The translations under genes were made by a program, and so were the position numbers. Under the pieces are notes generated by a model, which ran no database searches, was not told where the DNA came from, and saw only the letters and a program-made list of their open reading frames with translations. Below are positions 55,316 to 64,000 of a stretch of DNA of 64,000 nt, piece by piece. The DNA is from Macrothele yani (lineage: Eukaryota > Arthropoda > Arachnida > Araneae > Macrothelidae), in NCBI GenBank assembly GCA_039090855.1, contig CM076996.1:46218469-46282468 (forward strand), given 5' to 3'. The stretch's first letter is position 1; every line of letters begins with the position of its first letter.

Positions 55316-56695
55316 CACCGAAGTGCAAAAAGTCATGGGATAGAAGTATGCAAATTTTTAACTGGCGATGCCGTCGTATAAAGGCTTCGACGCACGCCAA
55401 AGTTTTTATCAGTTGGGAGGTGTAATCTCGCGAGTCAGGCTGAACAACCGCCCGTCGGATTATGAAAAAACGAAGTGAATTTCTGAGTTTGAACGAGGCA
55501 TGGTAGTGAGAGCCAGTCGGATGGGACATTCAATTTCCGAAGTTGCGCGAACATTCCTCGATCAATGGTGTCACGTGTGTACCGAGAATACCTCATGGAA
55601 GGCATTACAACGCAGTGCCAGACCGCGGGTGCTGAATGACCGTGACCACAGCGGCGTCTGACCAGGATTCTCCATGCTAACAGACAAGCGACACTGGCTC
55701 ACATAACATTCACATTTCTTTTAATTGAAAGTTTAACGACTACCGTGAGCAACTCAATGGGCTATAAGCAGTCGCCCGTCCCTAATTTAGGGCTACTGGT
55801 TCCAGGGAGGAAAGAGCCAGTACCCGTAAGACAAACACAACATCCATGCCTCACCGGGATTCGAACCCGGACCCCTTTCGGACGAATGATCAGAAGCCAT
55901 TAACATTCACATTCAATGCGGGAGGTACCAGACACATATCCATCAGGTCAGTGCAGCGTAATTTAGCGTCCGTGGGGTATGGGAGCAGATGGCCCACCAG
56001 AGTGATTTTGTTAATATCACGACATCGGACACAGCGCTTCACCTGGGCTCGTGAACACGGTAATTGGACCCTGGAAGACTCGCAACAAGTGGCGTGGTCC
56101 GATGAGTCACACTGCCAGTTGCTACGAGCTGATGGTATGGTTCGGGTGTGGCGCAGACCCCATGAGGTCATAGAGCCAAGCTGTCAACAAGGCACTGTGC
56201 AAGCCAGTCGTGGTTCTATACATGTGTGGGGTGTCTTTACGTTGCAGGGTTTGGGTCATCTGGTAATCGTAAACATGTCATTAACCGGTAACCGCTTTGT
56301 TGCTCTGCTGGGTGACCATTTCCAGCATTTCATGGACTTCATGGACTTCATGTACCCCAAGAACGATGGGATTTTTCAGGAGGACAATGCATCATGTCAT
56401 CGGACCCAAGTTGTCCAAAATTGGTTCGAGGAGCATTCTAGACAGTTCCGACGGATGGTGGGGCCACCACGTTCGCCCGACACGGAAAGGTCCATTCGCA
56501 TCTAAAATCCTGCACCTAGAAGTACCAGGGAACTATGGGAGGCTGTTCAGACAGCATGGCTGAACAGCCTCCCTCTCCAGAAGTCTTCCGGCCACATGTT
56601 GAATCGATGCCACGTCGAGTTGCTGCACCTCGCCGGGCTAGAGGAGGTCCTACACGATACTAGGTACGTATCCCATGACTTCTGGCACTTCAGTG
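55316..56695 (+). mobile_element. Tc1-like (DD36E-type) element, family IV, carrying a SINE
   Basis: The left end CACCGAAGTGCAAAAAGTCA and the complement of the right end (CACTGAAGTGCCAGAAGTCA) pair. TA precedes the left end, while the right flank reads TT. The transposase starts near 55462 (MKKRSEFLSLNERGMVVRAS) and is interrupted by the SINE at 55717-55900. A 219-codon frame (55846-56505) then carries AWSDESHCQLL (first Asp), QEDNASCH (second Asp) and an in-frame MDFMDFM duplication. The block that should hold NPIE is rearranged (RSPDTERSIRI), so the Glu is lost. Confidence 0.85.
55717..55900 (-). mobile_element. tRNA-derived SINE, copy 6, inside a Tc1-like element
   Basis: Minus-strand copy with the B box GGTTCGAATCCCGGTGAGGC and the full body. 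The A-box head is truncated. TAACATTCACATT occurs on both sides (55704-55716 and 55901-55913), a 13-bp target duplication. It therefore landed in the Tc1-like element. Confidence 0.9.
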
Positions 56696-56706
56696 TTCAC
56701 TGTTAA

Positions 56707-56971
56707 AACTTTTGTGGTAGGTTGCACCAAAAAGTGGTGCTACACGAGCTGCACTTCTTTCTGAGAAAAGATACGCCATTGTGTGGTGCAAAAAAAACCC
56801 AACAACATGGAGAAACCTTGCACCATAATGTAGTGCAAACTTGTACCATAACGCGGTGCAAAACTGCTGAATGTTTTTGGGTTTTGTTTGCACCACAGAA
56901 TGGTGTATCTTTTCTCAGAAAGTAGTGCAGCTGGTGTAACACCACTTTTTGGTGCAACCTACCACAAAATT
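56707..56971. mobile_element. Palindromic MITE with TTAA flanks
   Basis: The whole 265 bp is an inverted repeat. TTTTGTGGTAGGTTGCACCA at the left pairs with its complement at the right, and the arms run ~120 bp with a short centre near 56830. TTAA lies on both sides (56703-56706 and 56972-56975). GGTGCA/TGCACC words recur many times. A TTAA target suggests a piggyBac-related origin, but the ends lack the usual CCC start, so the superfamily is inference. Open frames on both strands are by-products of the palindrome. Confidence 0.75.
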
Positions 56972-56998
56972 TTAAAAGTGTAGTATGTGTGTATATAC

Positions 56999-59516
56999 GA
57001 GGATCATTCAATAAGTTTTAAGCCTGACCTTGAAAGTAGTGGTTGGTGGCAGACATGAGAATACTTATGTCATCATCAGTTACATAAGTATTGCATCATA
57101 CCTCAGTTACATAACAACCACACCACGTCGATGTGTCCACATTTTAGATGGCACCACAGTGTATTAAAGTCTACACTGAGTGGCCACTTTATTATGACCA
57201 CCCCTCAGTACTTTGTTGGGCCACCTTTTACCTTTAATACTGCGTCGATTCTTCGTGGCATGGGCTCCACGAGATGTTGATAGGTGGTTTGTGGAATCTG
57301 AGACCATGCTTGATGAATAGCACTTTCCAGGAGTGTGAGATTGCAGGGTTGTGGATCCAGCTGTCTGATGGCTCGTTCAACTTCATCCCACAAATTCTCA
57401 ATGGGGTTGGGACCTGGAGATTGTGGGGGCCATCTAAGCAAAGTAAACTCACCGGCATGTTCCTGAAACCAATCCTGTACAATACGAGCACAATGGCAGG
57501 ACGCATTATCTTGTTGAAAGTAGCCATCGCCACTGGGATAAACCATCCACATGACAGGATGCACTTGGTCCACAACGATGTTTAGATATGATGTGCCAGT
57601 CAGACGTTGATCAACATGAATTAAAGAGTCCAAAGCATGCCAGGAAAACATTCCCCAAACCATAACGTTGCCTCCACCAGCTTGTAGGGTTGTAGCAATG
57701 CATTTGGAGTCCATGCTTTCGTGCTGTTTCCGCCAAATTCTCACTCAGCCATCGGCATGGTGCAACTGAAAACGTGATTCATCGGACCACATAATTTGTT
57801 TCCAATTATCGACTGTCCAATGTGCGAATAATCGACTGTCTCTTGTGCGAAGTGGAGAAGTTTTCTCTTGTTAACTGCAGACAGCAAAGGTGTTCGAACA
57901 GGCCTTCGGCTGCCATATCCTATTTAATGCAGTGTACGGCAAACAGTGCGTGCAGAGATCATTTGAGGGGATCCTTGACTAAGATGGTCTGTAATTTGCT
58001 GCACTGTTGCCCTTCTGTTGTCTGTTACCAGTCTGGACACTCTCCGTTCCGCCCGAGCAGTCACTAGTCGATGACGACCACACGTTGCACATAGAGACCC
58101 AGTTTTTTGACTGACAGTCCAGTCTTTAAACACTTTAACAACAGCTGCTCTGGAACATTTCACGAACGCAGCGGTTTCGGTGATACTCGCTCCATGGCTC
58201 CGAGCTCCTACAATCATCCCACGTTGAAAGTCCGTGAAATCGCATTTTTTACCCATCTCATCACCCAAAAATCACTTCTACTACTGTCGCAAGCACTAAG
58301 CTTTCCCTTTTTATACTAGCCTCTCCCTCTGGCGGCAACAGTGTGCAGCCATAGCTCATTTGCTTAAAACTGTCATACGGTCATAATAAAGTGGCCACTC
58401 AGTGTATAAGGTGAAAATGGATGAGCGACAGATGAAATTGCGAAACGGAGCGGTGATTGAATTTTTGCCGAAGGAAGGTGAAACGCCAGGCAATATTCAT
58501 GAAGGGATAGTCCGTGTCCACGTAGATGGTGTACCTTTAAATACCACGGTCGAAAGATGGGCTGCTTTCTTTAAACTGTGGGGAGACTCGTTGGAAGAAG
58601 ACTCTCGCGAGGGACCATCGGCGGAGGTGACCACAGATGAAATGTGACAGAAATTGGAGTATCCGTGGCGAATCTGTGTCCTACAGATTGCTGAGGATCT
58701 CAAGTTAAGTACCGGCATGGATCCTTTTGCATGAGAGGTTAGGGATGTCAAAGTTCTGTGCCAGATGGGTTCCTCGAATGTTAACACCTAAGATGAAAGA
58801 TGATCGTGTTGAAGTAAGTCGGGTTCAACTTGACAGCATTAACCGCGATCGAGATGACTTCTATACCTGCATTGTGACTGGTGATAAGACTTGCCTTCAT
58901 CATTGGGACTCTGATACTAAATAAGAGAGCATGAACTGTAAACATCATGAATCACCACCACTAAAAAGTTTAAAACATCTGCAGAGAAGACTACGGTACC
59001 ATTTTGGGGGGCTCAGAAAGGATGCTGTTAACTGATTACTTGCCTCATAAAAGGACTATGAATGCTGCTTACCTAATATGCAACACTATTGCGAAAATTG
59101 CGTGAAGCCATCAAACATAATGGGCGAGGAAAATTGCAACAGGGTGTTCTGCTTCTCCAGGACAATGCTCCAATCCACACCGCCGGTGTTTCCATGCAAG
59201 CTGTGACGGAATGTGGCTTCCAACTGCTTCCACACCCACCGTACCACCTGACCTCGCTCCTAGTGACTTCTTCCTCTTCAAAAATCTGGAAAAAGATCTG
59301 CGAGGAGGCATTTTGCTGATGATTATGAACAGAAGGTTGTAAATAAAAATGAAACGTTCTTTTAGTAGCAGGGATTCGCCAACTCTATGATCGGTACAAC
59401 AAGTGCATCCAAGTAAGGAAAACTATATGGAAAAAATAAAGGTGCGTTTTTGATTATTTTTGTCTTTGTATATTGGACTTAGAAAGTATTGAGAACGAAC
59501 TACATATACAGGGTGA
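56999..59516 (+). mobile_element. mariner element (DD34D) split by a Tc1-like insertion
   Basis: The left end GGATCATTCAATAAGTTTTA and the complement of the right end (GTTCGTTCTCAATACTTTCT) are imperfect inverted repeats. The Tc1-like element at 57174-58404 interrupts the start of the gene (MAPQCIKV... before, DERQMKLRNGAVIEFLPKEG after). The remaining frames show VERWAAFFKLWGDSLEEDSR, KFCARWVPRMLTP, a first-Asp motif VTGDKTCLHHW (about 58878) and LLQDNAPIH with the second Asp (59162). The third Asp region is frameshifted after LLPHPPY. It is inactive. Confidence 0.85.
57174..58404 (-). mobile_element. Tc1-like (DD36E-type) element, family V, inside a mariner
   Basis: The ends CACTGAGTGGCCACTTTATT and AATAAAGTGGCCACTCAGTG are perfect over 20 bp, with TA at the edges. 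The minus-strand transposase starts MGDEMGKKCDFTDFQRGMIV (58268) and is open for 114 codons through GARSHGASITETAAFVKCSR. Stops follow. WSDESRF keeps the first Asp (about 57785), then a single TGA precedes VRIWR. The last 179 codons (57744-57205) are open with FQQDNASCH (second Asp) and SPGPNPIENLWDE (Glu), 36 residues apart by my count. All three catalytic residues survive, so the decay is modest. Confidence 0.9.
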
Positions 59517-59518
59517 TT

Positions 59519-60602
59519 CCTAAAGTCCTAAGTCACTTCAATAACTTGGAAACAAAGAAAGCTAGAGCTATGAAAGTCAGGTATGTTATAGTAAATCAAC
59601 CATGCGCTATCGGATGAGAGTGACTGCAGCGCATCCAGTGGCAAAATGTGGAAGTTAGCACTCCTATCTCGGAAATTATGAGAGATACGGGAAAGAGATC
59701 AATTAGAAACTTGTAGAGCATCATCGAGATAGTAGGAAATGACATATGGTAGAAACGGCTGGGGTAAGTAGAAGGCTGGAAACGTGAGGGAAACACAAGA
59801 TTTATTATACTCAGGCATAAATACAAATGGAGTACATTGGTCGTATTTACTGCAACAGTGGTACTTACATAACGATGCGTTTAACGTAAATAGGGTTCAA
59901 TATGGCCACCATCTGCCGCAATACACATTTGAATGCAAGATAGAACTTCCCGTTGTGCGTTCGCCAGCATAACAGGGGTCACGCTCTCACACACAGAGCA
60001 ACGATACGCAGTCGGATATCGTGGAGACTCGTCGGTTCCATCCTGTGCACCTAATGCTTTAGGTAACCCCAGAGGAATATACCAATGGGAGTTAGATCCG
60101 GGGAACGTGGAGGCCACGCTACGGGACCACCAAGACCGACGATCTGTTGCCCGAAAGTGTCGGACAGGAAGTACTGTACCGCTGTTGGTGGATGTGCCGA
60201 CACTCACAGGCGTGCGGTCGATGAATTTGCATACGACACTCACAGGCGTGCGGTCGCGTACGTCATACATTTCTCTCTGCTGGACTGTTACCGTGACAAC
60301 GACACGAACCGGGTTTGCACAAGTTTGCGTTTCTAGCCTTCTACGTACCCCAGCCGTTTCTACCATATGTCGTTTTCTACTAATTCGTTGATGCTCTACA
60401 AGTTTCTTATTGATCTCTTACCCATATCTCTCACAGTTTCCTAGATAGGAGTGCTAACTTCCACATTTTGGCACTAGGGGTGCTGCAGTCACTCTCATCC
60501 GATAGATCATGGTTGTTTTACTATACCATACCTTACTTCCATAGCTCAAACTGTATTTTTCCCAAGTTATTGAGGTGACTTAGGACTTTAGCAATCACCC
60601 TG
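59519..60602 (-). mobile_element. DNA element with ~270-bp terminal inverted repeats
   Basis: It starts CAGGGTGATTCCTAAAGTCC and ends with the near complement, TA-flanked. The inverted repeats run to about 59787 and from about 60334. The 0.5 kb interior holds a minus-strand frame (60366-59881). Its tail VMLANAQREVLSCIQMCIAA and DGGHIE resembles the C terminus of Tc1/mariner-superfamily transposases of the type at 1183, so it is probably a deletion derivative. A 22-bp word (GACACTCACAGGCGTGCGGT...) is repeated at about 60203 and 60236. Confidence 0.8.
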
Positions 60603-60680
60603 TATATACCTACTGTATATGACTTTGCAAGACCGGTCATTGCTCACGACCACGAATATTTCAATTAGTTTGTATTTATA

Positions 60681-62102
60681 CACTGCTGGCAACCCAAAAT
60701 GCAACACCAAGAAAGACATGAGATAGCAAAGCCAGATTTTACTGGACACATAACAACAGATACAAAGATGAAACGATTGAGCTTACAGGCCTGTGTGATT
60801 TGCGGAACACGCAGACATCAATAGTTCGTGTGGCCCTCATGGCTGGCAATAATGGCCGCCACATGCAGCGGCATCGAACGAAAGAGGCTTTGGAAGTGGG
60901 CTTGGGGTATATCGGTTCAGGCTGCTTCCACACGTTGCCATAGTTCATCAGGCGTAGCCACGGGTGGTGCTTGCCGGGCCACTCGGTTGACGGTCCGCGA
61001 CCAGACGTGTTCGATGGGCGACATATCGGGAGAACAGGCGGGTCACGGACAGCAGTGACACCTGGTGGGCCGTGAAGAATTGTTGCACGATGCGTGCCAC
61101 GTGCGGGCGCGCATTGTCTTATTGAAACGTGGCCGCTGGCATGTCCTGCAGGTAAAGGAGGACTACAGGCTCACAAAACGTCGGAGATGTAGCGGTGGCT
61201 GTTGAGTGTACCGGCGATGCATACCAGAGGGGTGCGGGTGTAATATCCAATTGCGCCCCAAACCCTGACGCCAGGCGACGGACTGGTATGGCGATGCATA
61301 ATGCAGGCGTCGTACAGTATCTCGCCGCGGTTCCGCCACACGCGGATCCGACCATCGTGGTGTAGCAGGCAGAAGCGGGATTCGTCGGAGAAGACAATGT
61401 CGTGCCATTCCTTCCGCAGTCCAGGTGCGGCGTTCAACGGCTCACTGCCGCCTCACTCGCCGGTGGTGTAACGTCAATGGTAATCGGAGCAATGGGCGCC
61501 GTGATTCGCCAACATGTCCCCGCTCCTGCAGACGACGTCGAACGGTACGTGCTGACACAGGTTGCTGCGCAACACACCCTAATTATTGAGCTAACGTTCG
61601 TGATGTGGCGGTGCAAGACGTCAATGCCCGCCGCACAACATGCCGGCCCTCTCGTTCGGTGGTGTGCCGCGACTGCGGCAATCGCTCACGTCGGTCCGTC
61701 CGTTCCTCCTGCACCCACCGAATCCATACTTGCTTCACTTTGGCTGGATGTCGTACCACACGGGCGCCGATGTCTTGGTACGATAAACCGCTGTCGCGAT
61801 AAGCCGCTATTCGTCCTCTGTCGAACTTCGAAACGTGCTGGAATAACTGCCGTATTCTGCGAAGAGGCATCAGAAAGCTTCCCACGCACAGGTCCGGTCG
61901 CACAACACACTTCCACTACTTACACCCCGCCTTCTGTGCACCTTTCTTATAGTGCTTCTCGGTGGCGTGCCGGGCGCTTATGATTTGCATATGCCCTGCA
62001 ATGCTAATCGTTTGCATGTCCTCTCGCGGGCGACGCATGCTGAGAATTTCAGGCCAATCGGATGCTTCCTTCTTGGTGTTGCATTTTGGGTGGCCAGCAG
62101 TG
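60681..62102 (-). mobile_element. Tc1-like (DD34E) element, family VI
   Basis: The ends CACTGCTGGCAACCCAAAAT and ATTTTGGGTGGCCAGCAGTG pair as inverted repeats continuing to TGCAACACCAAGAA, with TA outside. The minus-strand transposase begins near 61880 (MPLRRIRQLFQHVSKFDRGR) with a helix-turn-helix (AAYRDSGLSYQDIGARVVRH). A frameshift follows. IVFSDESRFCLLHHDG carries the first Asp (about 61385). In the second block Gln has become a stop (TAA, plus-strand 61119-61121) just before DNARPHVARIVQQFF. CSPDMSPIEHV keeps the Glu (about 61010) after another indel. The spacing is 34 residues by my count. Confidence 0.9.
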
Positions 62103-62104
62103 TA

Positions 62105-64000
62105 GAACACAGTTTGGCTAGTTCGCTCTTTTTCAATATTATATTAATAAAAACTTGTTTCAATTGAAATTTTTCAGGTAATTAAAAAAATTATCCTAAT
62201 ATTTTTGCAAAACAATTGCGGATTCGTTCGTTTTTTTGCGTTCGTTTTTAAAGAACGGGAAGGCGATCGCCGCAAATGCTCCTTGCTGGATCTGCCACGG
62301 AGTAGAAATTAAGTTTCAATTGTTGATACGAACTTACAACAATAATTTCATATTAATTGCACTACACCTTTTTTTTTATTCTGAACTACAGTCTGAATAC
62401 ACTAACATGAAAAGTACAAAATGACTATCGGAATCCGGAACCATCGCCTCTAATCCAGGACGATTGACTGGATTAATTTAGGAGCATTCATACGTTCCTA
62501 TATCCCATACAAATAAGGTAACATTCGCTTGGTTGTGCGTGTCATTTATAATTATTTTGTTTTATTCTCCATATTTCATTTTTATTTTAATAATGTTTGT
62601 ACCTACGATGAGCGGGGTCCTTCAAACCGCGGTGCCCGGAGTAGGTGCCGCGCTTATCCAGGTGTAATGGCGGTCCTGGGAGTCTTTAACCCCGGCAAAC
62701 CTTCTTAAATGAGCCAATTACCAAAAGACTCCCTCAAGAAGGCTATGATATCATGAAACGTGTGGCTTGTGGTTTCACCTTTCTGAGCGTTGTTTATTCA
62801 TCCTTGGAGTGGGACGTAATCATTATATATATATATATATATATACCCAAGAGCAGAGTCAAAGACAAAATTTTACCTAAGAATTTAAAACTAAATTTGC
62901 TAAAAAACCCGAAGACCATGACGCGCAATGCAGCAGTTATGAATTTTCAGAATTCACATACTATTAAGAAGAGACAGATGCAAAAAAAACTTTATCTGGT
63001 ACTAAAACAACTAAGAAATACTCAAAAACCAACAGGTATGAGTAAAAAGGAGATAAAGTAATATAAACCTGAATGTAGAAAGTGTCGAGAATGCCGAGAT
63101 TTGGCTTTATCAAGGACCAGCAAAACTCTGCATTTTCTCACTTCCACAAAGACCTAGTTGGAAATGGGTTTCTGCAAAGCCAAAGATGCAAGTTTAAAGC
63201 CCACAAAAATATTTTTATAATTAACATAACTTCCTCAGAGTTGCACGAGGAATCATTTGATTAAAGTTTTTGCATGCATCTATAACTTTCCTGGCCCAAC
63301 CCACGCTCGTCCTCTGCCACAAAAAAAAACAGAAAAACGATTACAATAACCACAAGTTGTGAGAGTGTCTGAATAAGCCATCAGAATTATTCAGCTAAAA
63401 AACACGTTGCCAAGCAACCTAGCCGCCTAAGAGAGATTTTAAACATGAATAACAATACCAAAGTACTACAAAGTCTTATGCTTTGTGGTGAAAAAGCTTT
63501 ATCCAAAATGCCATAAAATAAAAAACAAAAGAATAAAAAATTTTCATAATGAGATTCCTAAAAGTAAACAGGATTTTGGTACCCACAACTTACTCAACAA
63601 CTGACATCACAAGAAAAAAATAATAAAAAAAATAAAAAGATACTTTGGAAAAAATTATATGAAGTTAACAATTAGTTGCAATATTTACAAATATTCCAGT
63701 AGTGCTTTAAGAGTATAATCATGTAGATATTATGTTCCTACCAACAATGAAAAAACATCGTTGACAACAAGAACAATAAAACGGCTAACTACTCAAACAA
63801 AGTGCCCAAAATCACGCTAAAATTCCAAGTTAAGTGAAAGAGAAAAAACTCCAAGAGTTAATAAAAATGCTTGCTCCTAATTCTTGATGCTAAAAAACTA
63901 AAATTTCCGCCAAGAATGTTCATTAATTAAACTTAGAACGAAGTAAGTATAAGAACAAAAATGAGAGCTTACCTTCTAAGCCACACTTGCTGCTCAAGTG
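62105..64000. other. AT-rich window end, nothing recognised
   Basis: A (TA)n tract lies at 62825-62845. A GC-richer patch at 62610-62700 has no recognised frame. The frames at 62753-63061 and 63082-63264 are AT-biased and match no family known to me. Confidence 0.5.

Noticed and set aside
56703..57011. 102-codon minus-strand and 67-codon plus-strand frames in the MITE
   Set aside because: They follow from the palindromic GGTGCA-rich sequence and are not genes.
62753..63264. Two small frames at the window end as a host gene
   Set aside because: Lys/Ile/Asn-rich translation of AT-rich DNA, one of them crossing a (TA)n tract. No domain recognised.

Overview
The window looks like nuclear DNA from an invertebrate animal, most likely an arthropod. 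That assignment is inferred from the mixture of mariner, Tc1-like, Merlin and hAT DNA transposons, an RTE-clade LINE, a Tx1/L1-like LINE and a tRNA-derived SINE, all in AT-rich, microsatellite-bearing sequence. A chelicerate is possible but cannot be established here. There are no operons, ribosome binding sites or CRISPR arrays, and I could not recognise any host gene. If a host gene is present, the window is probably intron or intergenic sequence.

Region 1 (1-5.1 kb): a mariner cut by the window edge, a second Tc1/mariner-superfamily element and a degraded Tc1 element, followed by a ~0.8 kb near-perfect hairpin flanked by a 12-bp direct repeat. Region 2 (5.1-28.9 kb): mostly AT-rich unassigned sequence. 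It carries a hAT-type MITE with a perfect 8-bp target duplication, another mariner relic, a pogo-like non-autonomous element whose end has been tandemly duplicated, a six-unit 183-bp satellite with decayed edges, a hAT transposase tail, a block of repeated CACGTG/TGACGTCA motifs, a Tc1 nested in another inverted-repeat element, a mariner-like relic and a Merlin element.

Region 3 (28.9-62.1 kb): an almost continuous island of mobile elements. Three TA-targeting DNA elements lie end to end (28.9-32.1 kb), followed by a cluster of RTE-clade LINE copies separated by (TA)n tracts. One RTE copy (34.9-38.1 kb) has an uninterrupted 986-codon endonuclease-reverse transcriptase frame. A DD36E-type Tc1-like element follows, with a 39-bp in-frame minisatellite in its transposase, then two further RTE copies head to head and several tRNA-derived SINEs. 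A 6.3 kb Tx1-like LINE has split an already deleted Tc1. A SINE sits in one Tc1-like element and a Tc1-like element sits in a mariner. Two more inverted-repeat elements end the island. Region 4 (62.1-64 kb) is AT-rich with nothing recognised.

The nesting gives a relative chronology. The Tc1 at 48.47 kb predates the Tx1-like LINE, the Tc1-like element at 55.3 kb predates its SINE, and the mariner at 57.0 kb predates the Tc1-like element inside it. Nearly all transposases carry stops, frameshifts or lost catalytic residues. The RTE copy at 34.9 kb is the only element that looks capable of encoding its full machinery. Spacing counts, identities and boundaries were made by eye.
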